Below, piece by piece: positions 21,316 through 36,800 of a stretch of DNA of 64,000 nt. The notes beneath the pieces are model-generated. The model did not search any database. It had not been told where the DNA came from and was given only the letters and a program-made list of their open reading frames with translations. The position numbers were made by a program, and so were the translations under genes. How positions within the stretch are numbered: position 1 is the first letter of the stretch; the number at the start of each line of letters is the position of its first letter. This DNA comes from Sipunculus nudus (lineage: Eukaryota > Annelida > Sipuncula > Golfingiida > Sipunculidae). The stretch is taken from positions 55,877,250 through 55,941,249 of the forward strand of contig CM049318.1 of the NCBI GenBank assembly GCA_026874595.1. The letters run 5' to 3'.

Positions 21316-24300
21316 GTAAGTCTTAATTAACATTGATCCCGTGAGTAGGCTACTTGCCCCGGTACAAATTTAAGGATATGCACTAAAACACGGATGTCAG
21401 AAGTCGGATTTTGGTTGTTTGGGTTCATAACCAGGTGATAACTGAAATGAGACCGCGTCCCCGTGTGTGTAATTTTCAGCCGTGCACCTAGGCAAGGATT
21501 TTGGAAGACCCACTTGTGGATCTGTACATTACAGTACGGTCAGTAGTATATACAGAGCCACGAACAGGCCTCTGCCTTCATTTATCTCTAGCGGCCCACC
21601 CTGCAGAATTAGACTAGTTGTGGCTCTGTAGTTGTCAGAGCCACTGCATGGTCACTGATTACTACCTTCATTTATCTAGCGGACTGAACACATGCATCTG
21701 GGAGACAATGTACTTAGTTTGAGTACATCTGATACTGAGTGTTGTGCCTATCATGGTGAGAAGGAGTTATTGTTTCAGCCGGAGGTGTGCATGTGTTACA
21801 TCATCACAGCTAACTTCCTGGCCCACCCAGCAGAAATGTGATACATGTATGCACCTGGCAGGCTGAAGCAATCCAGTGTGTAACCTGGTAACAACCCTAT
21901 GTGTAGCCAGTGGTTGTGGTCCTGTGTAGCCAATGGTCCAGTTACAAGGTCACTCACAGCAGAGATGATGTAACACATGCACACTGCTGCCTGAAAAAAA
22001 ATCACACTGGCTCACTGGGACAGGCACCCACTGTATACAGGATCAGATGTACTCAAAACAAGTGCTTCGTTCTGTCCGCTGTATAAATGATGGCAGCTAG
22101 TGGCCTGTGGCTCTGTGTTTAAATACTACAGAGCCACAACTGGGTCTACCTGCAGAAAGTGATACATGCATTTGGCAAGCTGAATCAATCCGGTGTGTAA
22201 CCAGTGGTCCAATCACTAGGGCAGGTATCCAACACACAGGGTCAGATGTACTCGGGAACAAGTGCAGCACAGCCTGTTTGTATATGCTCTGTCCACTAAA
22301 TATAGACAGAGCCACAGCTGGGTCTAGAATTTTGGCAGTTATATGAGATAAAATTCTTAACTCAGAATCTGTAATATTTTTATTTCAGTAATTGAAAATA
22401 TAGTACGCTGCACTAAAACCCAGAATTTTGAAATAAATCATCACTTTTTTGTGATAAAATGGAAGATAATTAGGCCCATATGTATTACAATTAAAGCAGA
22501 TTTAATGCTTTGGAAGGCACTCAGAAGCAGACATAGCAGACCCCACAATTTACCAATCTGTCCATTCAAGATAAAGTGTTAGCATAATAACTTTGAAACA
22601 AATTGACATAGTCACCATCCTTACAACATTGCTGCATCAAATGGAGAGTTTGGTTAAGTTCAAATATGAATGACCTTGATGCATATTTGAAGTTCACAGA
22701 AGCAAAAATATTTGAATATTTGAAATATTTTATAATAAAAAATTGAGATCTAATTTAACAAATGTAAACTGCAGAACTGTTATCAGCTAATCAAAGATTG
22801 TACATTTACAACTCCCATGCTTCAGTTTTAACATTTGAAAACACATGGTCAGATCACAAATAGTATTTGCAATAATTTCCTACTTACCAACTATAGCATC
22901 CAGTCATGGCCTCTTCCTCTCAGACTTTATTTCTGTTTGTTATTGTTTTACATTTTGAAATTAAGGTCATGACTGATGGTCCCTTGTTTCTTTTACCAAA
23001 GATAAAATGTGGCGCCACCTGTGATCCCTTTTCAGTTTTTAAGCCATTTGTACCCCTGCAACCTCAAATCAAGGGTAAGAACTTGTTGATTGAATTGATT
23101 CAAAGGCCCCTAGCTCACTATCCATAGACCCACTTTATTCATTTATGGTTTCACTACGGACAGGCCATCTTTCGAATGAACCAACCTCAACTTGGTCAAC
23201 AAATTTGATATACAAAACTCATGGCTCAGAGGAAGAGAGGGGCTCCTGTCAAATATCACACAGAGGAAGAGAGAAAGGAGGGCAGACGGGTTCTCCAGCG
23301 GGAAAAGAGATTTAGTGTTGATGTTGGAGCCAAAAACAAGTCTCTGTGGGAATCGCTGAGGATCAGTGCAAAGTTGAGAACCAACTGTGATTTTGCTGCC
23401 AAACTGCTGGAGAGGTAGGTTTAGTACCTCATCTAACTGAAAGTCATCTGAGCCAGAGCAGTCATAAAAGTGCACATTGCACAGTCATCACCTAATGTAT
23501 TATTTTTGAGAAATTGGTCTTGAAAATGAGAAGTAAGAGAAATGAAAACAAGTGAAGACCATACAAATGGTCAGATATCTCAAGGCAGGCTGGATGGGTT
23601 GTCCTAAAAATCAGGTTAGCCTGAAGATCTTAAATATTTTTTTTCTTTCATGGAAGACTGGTGGTGCCACCTGTATTTTTTTTCTATTTTTCACATATTT
23701 TACTTTTAGACTGTCAAATTACAGCAAGATCTCAGTTTCTCATCGATGGTTTCATCTAGTGCCCTGAAACCTGGTATGTTGAAATGCTGGCTAGTCTGTT
23801 ACTTACAAAAAGTAATGTGAATGGTTGACACCTTTTTTAAAAAAGACTAGCTATGTGTGTGTAGGTTATTGTACACAAGCTTTAGTGTGCTGGGCCCCCT
23901 TCCTCAGGTGTAAATGGAGCTGTTCCTCAGGTAGCTGTTCCCAGTATGGATCAGTTGACAAGGATAATGCCATAGCTTGTGGGGTCTGTTGTTAAGCTGT
24001 GTTGTTGCTGGCTGAATTAGGGGTTTGGTGGATTAGTGAACATGATTTCCTGGTAGCAGGTGTCTAGTGAAGTGGTTACTGATCCTTAAAAGCAAGGGAG
24101 TGTTCCAAGTTTTCAATTGTTGTGTATTGGTATAAAAAATCAAAATGTATGTACATAGTCTGATATAGTGGAGTCCTTTGTTTAGTCTTTGTAATGGCTT
24201 AGGAATCCATTATCTCTGTTTAATCCCATTTTAATGCAGTTAAACTGTTCTATGAGTTTCAGTTCCCATATTCTTCTGTAGTGAGTATCTGGCAGATTAC

Positions 24301-24639
24301 CCATTAAAACACATATTTCTTCTACAAATTTAAAAACACCAGTTGTTCCTGCCATGTTCTCAGAGGAGTTAAAAAAAACTGTTGACCTTCACCTTGAACT
24401 GCAGGGACAAATCAGCCAAATTGTACTTCATCATCTTTCTGATTTCTTGTGAGCATGAAAACTTATATTTTGTCCCCAGGTTTGATAGACAAAATGCCCA
24501 GGGGAGTTTTTAAACCTGGGACCTTGATCTTCTCTTGTCAGTGGGGTCAATTTTTCTTCCAGGGTGCGGGGGAAGACTCGCCTACACACACACATATATA
24601 TATATAAATATATACACCTTTTTGGCACATGTAAAACAC

Positions 24640-24683
<44 letters not shown>

Positions 24684-24773
24684 ATCACATTTCAAATATA
24701 TGTCAATATAATATTTCGCAGTAAACTCATGAATGGAGCCTCTCTATATTCTATACAAATCTATATTTCATTT

Positions 24774-24830
<57 letters not shown>

Positions 24831-27800
24831 CTCTGAAAAGTGGGGGGATGATAACATTGACCATCCCCCCTTGCCAAAAAGTGGGGGGATATATATCCCC
24901 CACAATATCGACGCCCCTATCTCTTGTACAACATGTATCAACCATTCATGACCTGATTCAGTCTGCACCTAGCTGTGACCCATCAGAGTGAAGATCCTTG
25001 TCAGCTGTGGTGTCAAAGGTCAAGATCACATTTGAAGTTAACCTGAATTAGGCTTGTGAATTGCTAAGGGGTCTTCCAATTCAATTATCGATTATTGCAA
25101 TTTGACTCAATTATGAATTCCCTTATTGTATACAGTTAAAATTTTATGTCAGAGACATATTTAGGATGAATTTTCATCACAGATGTTGTAAAAGAATAAA
25201 TCATTATATACTTGAGAAGTTGAGAATATATGTAGACCAAGTAATATTTAAATCTTCCCATGTTATTGTGCTAACATCCAATGAAGGATATAAGGTGGCT
25301 TTTTTTGTTAAATAACAGTGCTACTTCATCATGTATGCTGTTTATCTGGTCCTAGGTAAAAGCTAGAAGCTGAAAAGGTATGAAAATAAATAAAAATGCA
25401 ATAATTGTAATTAATTCCAATTTTTAGCTCAGCGGACTTTCAGTCATGCTGAGCTATAGTGTTCACTCTTTGTCCGTCTGTCTGTCCATCTGTCTGTCTG
25501 TCTGTCCGTTAACCAGGCACAAATCATAACCGCTGGACCTAGAATCTTGTAACATGATATTCTAAGAGGTCCATGAAAAATCTCCTTGGAAACCAGAAAT
25601 TAGGTCTCTGTTACCCATATCCTTTGAGCTATGTGGCCCCAAAGTACCCCCCAGAATAGTGAAAAATTTCATACAAAAATTTCAATATCTCATTAACTAC
25701 ATCACTGATGGTCATGATTTTTGGCATACATATTGATCATGAGATGTTCCATCAGTTCCTGCAGACTGGTGGCGCCACATGTATTTTCGATTTTTTTACG
25801 TTTTTTTCTCTATTTTTTGAGACTTTTAAAAATGTGGACATCTGTTAACAGGGCACAAATCGTAAAGACTGGACCTAGAATCTTCATTCTTGACATTCTG
25901 AGAGACCTATGAAAAGTCTCCATGGAAACCAGAAATTAGGTCTCTGTTACCCATATCCTTTTGAGCTATGGGGCCCCAAAGTACCCCCCAGAAAAGTCAA
26001 AAATTTCATACAAAAATTTCAATATCTCATTAACTACATCACTGATGGTCATGATTTTTGGCATACATATTGCTCATTAGATGTTCCATCAGTTCCTGCA
26101 GACTGGTGGCGCCACCTGTATTTTCGATTTTTTTACGTTTTTTTCTCTATTTTTTGAGACTTTTAAAAATGTGGACATCTGTTAACAGGGCACAAATCGT
26201 AAAGACTGGACCTAGAATCTTCATTCTTGACATTCTGAGAGACCTATGAAAAGTCTCCATGGAAACCAGAAATTAGGTCTCTGTTACCCATATCCTTTTG
26301 AGCTATGGGGCCCCAAAGTACCCCCCAGAAAAGTGAAAAATTTCATACAAAAACTTCATTATCTGATTAACTACATCACTGATGGTCATGATTTTTGGCA
26401 TACATATTGATCATGAGATGTTTCATCAGTTTCTGCAGACTGGTGGCGCCAGCTGTATTTTTCAGTATTTTACAAATTTTTTTCTCTGTTTTTGAAACCT
26501 TTAAAATTGTGAACATCTATTAACAGGGCACAAATCGTAAAGACTGGACCTAGAATCTTCATTCTTGACATTCTGAGAGACCTATGAAAAATCTCCATGG
26601 AAACCAGAAATTACATCTCGTTACCCATATCCTTTTGAGCTATGGGGCCCCAAAGTACCCCCCAGAATAGTCAAAAATTTCATAATAAAACTTCAATATC
26701 TGATTAACTACATCACTGATGGTCATGATTTTTGGCATACATATTGATCATGAGATGTTTAATCAGTTTCTGCAGACTGGTGGCACCACCTGTATTTTTT
26801 CAAATTTTTACAATTTTTTTTCTCCATTTTTGAGACCTTTAAGGATGTAGTTATTTGTCAACAGGGTTCAAATTGTAACAACTGGACCTAGAATCTTCAT
26901 GCTTGACACACAAGGAGACCCATGAAAAGACTCCATGGAAACCTGGAATTAGGCCTCTGTTACCCATATCCTTTGAGCTATGGCACTCCAAAGTACAGCT
27001 CAGAATAATGGAAAATTTGATACAAAAGCTGAAGTATCTGAACAACTAATGCAGAGATCGCCATAATTGTTTGCATGGATATTGATCATGGAGTGTTTCA
27101 TCAGTTTCTGCAGCCTGGGTGCACCACCTCTATTTTTTTCGATTTTATTACAAATTTTTTTCTCTATTTTTGAGACCTTTAACCCTTTACTGTTCAGATT
27201 AGCCTGTGGATTGTCACACTCCTACTGTTCAGATTTATTTTGCATTTTTTCCACATTTTGACATGAATCTATATAAGAGACATTAACTCAGTAACCGTTA
27301 AAGGTATCTTTGTGAAATTTTCAGCTTTTACTGTCAGGTATATATCCATCATGTTATTTTATTTATTTTCTACATACCTGGTTTGATATGTATGTAGCTA
27401 AGGTATATACAGGTAAAAACAGGTAAATCTGTACTAACTGTATTTCCACTCACTGGTATATCACCAAAATGACCCCTTTCATCCTGTTCAGGTAACCCAT
27501 TAACCATTTGATAAAAACAGGGAAATTTAAGGATTTTTTTTCACTCTAAGGTAATTATTAATTAAAGGTAAGAAAAAGGTAAATGATTTGGTTTAATACT
27601 GGAAAGGGAACCACCAACGAACCAGAATGTGCAAGTAAAATAGGATTTTTCTGTCGAAATCAAATATTTTTCACCTGAAAAGCTTGCTGACCCAAAGAGC
27701 ACATTCTATGATTATTAACATATAACACATATGTTTACCTGTACAGGTAAGTAAAGGTAAATTATTTTTTTTTCTGAATATGTTAGCAAACACCTTGTTC

Positions 27801-30800
27801 ATCAATATAGTTACTATAAATTAATACCTTCTCTATTTATGGACTGTATAATTCATTTTGATATAAGAACAGATGCTTTTAATACAGTAATTAAGTTACC
27901 TATGTGAATAGTACCTTTGTTCTTCAACTGATCTAATTACCTGTGGCAGTGACAAAATCATGCTGAAAAGTGGCTGAGAAGAATATGGATAAACAAGTGT
28001 CAACTGTGTAAAACCATTATATTTTGATTTTTCAGACATGTAAAACATAAATTGATAATTTTGGTTACGGTTACACATAAAAACATACTTACCTGTACAG
28101 GTGAGTTCAGGTAAATACAGGTAAATTATTTTTTTCATGAAGTATATATTTTATACATGTAATAAGGGAGAAAAAAAAACATACAACTTAATTTTGAGTG
28201 CCATGTGTAAAATTTATGAATTATAGGTACTAACTGCACTATTTATTGGGTTACCTGAAATGATACCTTTGATCTTAAACAGATTTAATTACCTTTGTAA
28301 GTACAGAATATAAAGACAACTTTTCATTTTAAAAGTGGAGAGGAAAATTTTGAAGGAGTTAAAACAATATGCAGAAGCTATCTTTTAATTAACTGCACAG
28401 CAACGAGACTTGTGGATTTCAATTTTGCCAATTTCTACCTGTAAAAGTTTACTCACCTGCACAGGTAAGATCAGGTAAATAAAGGTAAATTCTCATTTTT
28501 TTAATTTAAATTATATATTATACTTGTTATAAGGGACATTGCAATAAAAACTATTTACTTTGTTCCAATGTGCAAAATATATAATTTATGGGTGTGAAAT
28601 GCACTAATTATCTGGTTACCTGTAATATACCTTTTTATGTCAAATTAATATATTTTTACATGTGCAGGCAAAAACAAATCGCCGACTGATTTTAAAATAA
28701 AATCTGGAAAAATGTGTCTACCCTATTTGTTAACATTTCATGCAATAATAAAATTGCTGTTTAGTTGGTCTGTCGCGTTTATCTGCACAGGTAAAAATCC
28801 AGGTGCGACAGGTAAACAGGTGTGCACTTGGTTCGATCAACGATTAGCCTAAATAAACGTTGATATATCCAAATCTTTCCCATTCGAAACAGTGCGATGG
28901 TACTAAAATTTGAAATAGAAAATCAAAACCAAAATGTCTTACACTTGTGAAAACTCTAATTTTCTTAATTGAGGGTATCCATGCAATTTCTTTTGTAGTA
29001 CCCGCCCCTCCGCGGCTGACGGTGAGTGAGCGATAATGAGTGAATTTAGCAATATGTAGCACACAAGGTACATTAACGAGGCGGTTTTCCAGACTTTAGT
29101 TGCAGAATTATCCTATCTAGTCAATATAACGGAAAAATAAAAATAAATAAAACATTTACTGGACAATTCAGATGCAAGACGACACGTCTGTTTGGGTTTT
29201 TTTTCCTGAACGGTCCAATTTTACCGCGTCATCCCTCAGCCAGCGGTGACGCACTGACGCTGTAAACTTTTCTCACCCAATCGTATCTACTTTTACATCG
29301 GCAAGGTTCACGTGACTGGGTCTGGCGTGTTTATTTTGTAAAGTCTTTTAAATGGACATGGTTCACGTGACTGAGTCTGGCGTGTTTATTATAAGAAGCG
29401 TCATAAGAAGCTGTGCCGACTGGCGGTCGAATTATTCTTTTTTTTTTTGTGGGGGTGGTGGTTGGGGGGGGGGGGGGGGGGGGGGAGTTACCTGGAAACA
29501 TCCTCTCACGTCATGCAAGAGTTACCTGGAAACATCCTCTCACGTCATGCAATATGTATGCATTAGAATCGATTTTTTCCCGCAGGGATCAGAAACAATG
29601 AGAACACTGGTAGTACTAGTGGAACAATAATTTATTACATATATAATAAATAGGCCTATGCACATTAATGTAAACAAATCGTTATTAACAAGAATATAAA
29701 ATAACGGAAAATCAATATTTTTTATTGTTGGAAAGGTGTTTTTAAAATGTGCTATTGGGGATAATGCACATAATACCAAAGTTTATAAACGTGGGAAAAC
29801 GATACTAAACTGTGAAGTAACACCAAAGAAACATGTTTTCACAGTACATTTTAATGTAGGTTATGTTATTCAAATATATAGGCCTACGTAAGTCCAACAA
29901 TGCTTATTAAAATCATGCCTAGTTACTATGATTTCATAGCAGTACATTCTGGTATCTTAGAGGACAATTGCACGTAGGCCTACATATCTTCATGCACTTA
30001 CTTATCCAGGTCTTCAATATGCACTTTATTTCAGTGACATTTAAATGAAGCATAATTACGTCATATGAAATTAATATAAAATGGAAATATAATATATAAT
30101 TACATTTATTCAATTCAACTTCACTTGAAGAAAAGTAGAAAATTTATTTAATAATTTTGAGATGCACATGCAATTCCTTGGTTAACTAGCTGTATACACG
30201 AGACCTAACTTCAAATCATTTAGCTAATCTGGTAACCTCCGTATGCAACTTTGTACATTTAAGCCCTCATATAGTCAGAAATCATGCACTGCTGATAAAA
30301 CTTCAGCTTCAGCAGGAAAGCATGCGGTCTCCCCAGGCTGCAAGGTGGTGATTTCACGGAGAGGCAGAGTTCCAGTTAATTATAAAACAATATGCAGCAA
30401 CAATTCAATAATTCTTAAGAAGCACCTGGAATGTTCCAAAAACTTCTAATAAGTTATGATCTCTTGGGTGTTTGTTTATTTATTTATTTTGTATTCACCA
30501 GTCCCGTCAGCTGTAGAGACGCGGACCATGACCTACACCTGGCAATTATACATGTCGTTCGGTTCCCGAACATTGTAAATGATGTCATTATCCTTTGATG
30601 ATTAATGTTATAGATGCCAATTTAAAGTAGTAATTTTCACTCCGAATCCCCGTCTGGTTGGCCACATGTTGTGTGCTGTCTTTCCGCTAAAATCTTCTGT
30701 GTGATAGGAAAATTTCCTTGTGCTAATAAAACTGTCAATCACACGTGAAAATGACAAGGTCGGTGGGTAAAAATAGAAGCCGACACCCTGTGGTATTTTA

Positions 30801-33800
30801 GGTCTTCGAAAGGGGCAAGTTTGAGACAAAGCCATCAAACATTTTGCAATATAGATATATTTGTATACCTGCGTCTTTTAAATCTTATTTTACAGCAATG
30901 GAAAGGTACAATTAGATTTCAGTCTAATTTGTCCACCTGCATGGTTTCTCGATCGTCATTTTGAATACACCATGCGCATGCATATCGAAAGTCCGCATCT
31001 TTGGTCTTAATATTTTACTTTCACTGTGTCACCGTCACTATATATATATACGCTATATATCTTCTAATTTAAGATTGGCGAATGCATTTTATTCATTTTC
31101 TTGCATGTATCATGACTGAGACTGACTCCGCCGTATGACTTTAAAGGATTATCATGACCACGACACATTTTCCATATTTAATCCCTGGGCCATGCATGCA
31201 AGCGTTGACTGGGTTTTGAGAGCGATATCAATATAAAGCGGCGTTTATACCGGGTGCACGTACGGTATATGCGATATATATGCAGTCTGCGGTATACGTT
31301 ATGTATTTTTTATGAATATAGGCGGCGAATGAACCCGATTTGAGAAACTTTCATGGATGAAATATAAAAAGGAGTTATAAGTTCTGGTATTAGTGATCAG
31401 ATTTTATGTTTAAAAGGTACACACATTTATAACTGTTCCTTACAACAATGAATAGCCTGTTATAGGCAAACGTATTACAAAAAAAAATTATTTACTTCAA
31501 TTCATAATATAATAGGTTATATTTTTAAAATTTAGTTTGCTATGTGCCATATATATTTAAGGATGTTTTGCAGCTCCGCCGAAAATCTGTTTCACTGGCA
31601 GTGACAACTACTGGTGCTTTTTTCAATCACTAATGAAAATTATAATACGCACATAGGCCTATATATATACACACACACACACAAAAGCGCGCACACGTGC
31701 ACGTACACATGTAGCCTATACATATACAGGAAGTACTACACATATAAAAATTTGTAAAATCTGTTCAGTATGTGTTAAAACCGTATTAATACATATTTGT
31801 TCAAGCGTATAAGTCACTTACTGTCTTGTTTTACATATTCAAGGATCTGGGTGTATGGGCGTACAGTTCGATCCACGTACGTCGTAAAATAATTACTTCA
31901 ATATTTCATGGAGTATAAAGTTATCTTTATATTTTACACTGGAAAATTAACTATATCCATATAATATCTGGCTGTTTCTAATTTAAGACGGTATTAATTT
32001 TATTTTCAATCCAAAAAGCCTCTTAGAATGATTGACAGTTCTTGTGCACGGCCGATTGTGCCCGATTACGATTGTACATAGAATGTTTGGCACAGAAATG
32101 ATCACTAGTAAACAATCAGACATCACATATATATACGACATGATATATGACAGTATCTTCGATTTTTAGTTAAGAAAATATGTTAATATTTAAAATAAAT
32201 ACTCATTTTATTATATGATATCGGTTAAAAATGGTTTTCAAGTGCCAGTACATGACACAGTAAGGAGGTCACGCAGATCACGTGCGTGGTGTCTGTCAGA
32301 CGCGTCAGTCAGTCGGACGGCGATCATTGGTCACAAGTTAAACCAATAAAAAAGGGGATAATATATGATCTTGGAAATGTTTAACGGAAGTTAAATCTGT
32401 AAACACACTGCACTTGATTTTGTCACCAGGATTGATTGCCAACATTTGGTTATTTACCGATTTCTGATGAATTTAGCGTAGGTGTCTGATTTTACTCTCG
32501 CAGCCGACATGTTACCAGGGCCCACGTAACAAGGCCACGTGAGTGAAAGTCAATCATTTTTATATTTTTTCCAACAAGTCTGCGTTCGCGCCAGTTTGGA
32601 TCTTGGTCACATGTTAGAACAACACTTGACGTTTTTCTCTTTCATTTAAGTACAAATATGATGGATGACAATAATCATTTCACCCTCAAAACTTGCCCCA
32701 ATTACGGGTATGTAAAATGGGCTTTAGCGCGCCCGGGCGGGCGTTTTTGAACACCAGGCCCGTGACAAACCGCGCGCCCTGGCGGGCGTTATTGGAGTTT
32801 AAAGCCTTAAAGATATGAACATCTGTTAACAGGGCACAAATCATAACTGCTGGACTTAGAATCTTCATTCTTTACACACAGGGAGACCCATGAAAAATCT
32901 CCATGGAACCCTGAAATTAGGTCTCTGTTACCCATATCCATTAAGTTGTATTGCTCCAAAATACCCCCCCGAATAATGAAAAATTTGATACAAAAACTCC
33001 AGTATCTCAATAACTACAACACTGATGCTCATGATTTTTAGCATACATATTGATCATGACGTGTTCCATCAGTTTCAGCAGACTGGGTGCGCCACCTCTA
33101 TTTTATTTCAAATTTTTACAATTTTTTTTCTCTAATTTTGATACCTTTAAAGATGTGGTTATCTGTCAACAGGGTACAAATTGTAACAACTGGACCTAGA
33201 ATCTTCATTCTTGTCATGCTAGGAGGCCCATGAAAAGTGTCTGTGGAAACCTGAAATTAGGTCTCTGTTACCCATATCCTCCAAGCTATAGGACTCCAAA
33301 GTATCCCTCAGTATAATGGAAAATTTGATACAGAAGCTGAAGTATCTGAACAACTAATCCAGAGACCAACATGCTTTTTTGCATGGATATTGACCATTAA
33401 GTGTTTTTATTAGTTTCTGCAGACTGGTGAAGCCACCTTTATTTTTTTTAAATTTTTTTTCTCTTTTTTTTTTAAGATATATTAATACAGACACAATCTC
33501 AGCCTGTTGGTTAATCTGTTTGATTCTTCAGTTGAATGGGTAAATACTACCATTCAGATGATAAAATTTCCTTTTGCAAATCTCTTCCAAGTCAGCTGAG
33601 CATCATGACCCATGGGTCACTTGTTCTAATTTGAATATCAATTAATGAAATGCTTCGATTCAGTGCATCGACTATTTGATGCAATGTAACTTACAGCCCT
33701 AATCTCAATATGGCTTTCAGATGATGAAATTCTTGTTGTGAATGTTAGGCTAAAATGACATGCTAGACAGCTGAGCTTCATGACCCATGGGTCACTTGCC

Positions 33801-36800
33801 TTTTTTTCTCTTTCTTTCAGCTATGAATGCTCACTGAAGAGAGCACGTGCAAAAGATGGGATGTCCACCACCATAGCACAGTAAGTTCTCCGATTTTGTA
33901 TCTATTTTTAGCTCAGCTGACTGTAAGTCAGTGAGCTGTAGTAATGGTCTTTGTCCATCGACTGTCCATCTGTCTATTCGTCAGTCCTTCTTTCCATTAA
34001 ACTGGCAAGTTTTGAAATTGTTGGACATATGCTTCTGTAATACAGTTAGATGTCCCAAGAAATCTACTACCATTCCAAAAATGAGATACCGGTAACTAAA
34101 ACTTTGTTCCTTTGAGATAGATTTAAACTTTAATATGGCACCATCAGTGATTACAAATTTTGCTGGATTATGCAGTTTGCTTGAATACATATCAAGGATG
34201 ATCCAAACAAAATATCCACGATATCTCTCTGTGTCGCCTTTAGATGTTTTTCTTTGTTGACACAGATGTCCCTCTTCAGAGAAACACTGACTTCACAGCG
34301 CTTACGTTTCGGCATAGTTGGCATATGTCAATGATGGTAATAATGACTCTTTAATAACCATAGAATTTATAGGCATAAGAATCTTTAATTTACTCAGTTA
34401 TATCAGTTGTTTATTTCTTTGGATGGAGGCAAGCACAATAAAATAGTATAACCAACTGATGACAAACATAAAAACCTTAATTAAATCAACTTAGTAGAAT
34501 TAGACACATTTTTTATGTGTGCAATCACCATGTGAGACCAATACATTTGTCATGTAGTATGGGTCGGCGCTTCTGACCATACAATCATTAAGTCATGGCT
34601 AATTAGTTACATGTTCATATTAAAACCGTGAGTCTGTTTGCTCTGCCGGACGTGGGACTCGTGCATGATTGGCAGTGAGCACTGATGTTAATCGGCTGGG
34701 AGGTCTCCGAGGGGTTTATCATAATAAGGGAAGTTGGTTCTCGATAAAGGTGCCAAAGCCAGATTATGGAAAATGCTGGATTAGGACCTAAAAATGTAAT
34801 GGTGGAAATCCCTTCTCAAGAAATGTGCCGGTTTACCCCGAATGCCAGATTAAAAGGGTATTAAGAAAAAGCCTCAGTTTTCCATTAAAAACCTATTGTA
34901 ACACTTCAAGACTGCATAATGTCAAAACCACTGATCTGTTATTTATCATATTTAATATATCCTTTCCTCTATATATTTCCTATATACGTACAAGAAATTT
35001 GGTCAGTATTGTGTAATTTCTTGAAGTGATCCGCCCAAACAACGCACTTTGTCAAAACACGGGAAATATATTTACTCACTTGACATGATAATTTTTTAAG
35101 CTAGAGAGCTTATTTCAAGCATATAAGTATATTGAACTTAGTTTTAATTGTATACCAGAAATTAGATCAAAATTTTGTAAACTTTTAAGCTATTAGGATA
35201 AATGAAAAATAAGTACCTTAAATTTTGCCCAAATTTGACCATGGCACATTACATTAAGCACTTATATTTTCAATAAAAAAAACACTGTAACAATGCTAGG
35301 TTGCCTAATATCCAAACCACTGATCTGTTTTTAATTATTTTTAGTATGCTTATTCTTACATACATTTTCTATGTACATACCAAAAATTAGGTCAATATTG
35401 CATATTGTTTTGAAGTTATGGGCCCAAACATAATGCACTTTTTAGCGAACCTGTGAGCTAATGCGATGGTGTGGCATAATCCGTCATCTGTATGTTAACC
35501 CATACTATCTCAAAAATGACAGGCGCTAGCATTACAGAATTTTATGCAAAAAATTAGCCATCTGAAAAGCTCTATCAGATTTTGCTAATTTTTTTGGCTA
35601 ACTGCATTTTCTTAGATTTTTAGAGAAAAAGCTAAAAAACCTTTAAATATCTTCTCCTCTAAAATGGTCCAGCCAAATTGTTCAATATTTCACAGAAATA
35701 ATCTCTTATACCCACTCCCTTATTCCAGTCTACCTGAGGTAAACCACTTGCACCTCGGGTCCCACTCCAGGTTTTGGAATATCAGATGGGAGGGAGTCCA
35801 GCTCCCACTTTAAAGCAAGACCCCAGCTGTGAGGGCCCAAGCAGAAGCCCATTAAAATGATTAATTTGTTTTTAGCTCAGCTGACTGAAAGTCATCTGAG
35901 CTATAGCGATCACTCTTTGTCCATCGTCTGTCTGTCCGTCTGTCCATCCGTTAACCAAGCACAAATCGTAACCACTGGACCTAATATCTTGTAACTTGGG
36001 ATTCTGAGAGGTCAATGAAAAATCTCCTCGGAAACCAGAAATTAGGTCTTTGTTACCTATATCCTTTGAGCTATGGGGCCCCAAAGTACCCCCCCCCCCT
36101 AGAATAGTCAACAAATTTCATACAAAAACTTCAATATCTCATTAACTACATCACTGATGGTCATGATTTTTGGCATACATATTGATCATGAGATGTTCCA
36201 TCAGTTCCTTCCGACTGGTGGCGCCACCTGTATTTTTCGATTTTTTACAAATTTTTTTCTCTATTTTTGAGACCTTTAAAAATGTGAATATCTGTTAACG
36301 TGGCACAAATTGTAACAACTGGACCTAGAATCTTCATTCTTGACACACTGAGAGACCTATGAAAAGTCTCAATGGAAACAAAAAATTAGGTCTCTGTTAC
36401 CCATATCCTTTGAGCAGAATAGTCAAAATTTCATACAAAAACTTCAATATCTCATTTACTACATCACTAATGGTCATGATTTTTGGCATACATATTGATC
36501 ATGAGATGTTTCATCAGTTTCTGCAGACTGGTGGTGCCACCTATATTTTATTCAATTTATCAAATTTTTTTCTCTATTTTTTAGACCTTTAAGGATGCTG
36601 TCATCTGTTAAAGTGGCACAAATTGTAACAACTGGACCTAGAATCTTCATTCTTGCCATGTAAGGAGGCCCATGAAAAGTGCCTGTGGAAACCTGACATT
36701 AGGTCTCTGTTACCCATATCCTTCAAGCTATAGGACTCCGAAGTATCCCTAAGAATAATGGAAAATTTGATACAAAAGCTGAAGTATCTGAACAACTTAT

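Noticed and set aside
32731-32806. GC-rich block as a CpG island or snRNA
   Set aside because: It is a two-copy ~46-bp direct repeat joined to a repeat element, with no RNA gene features.
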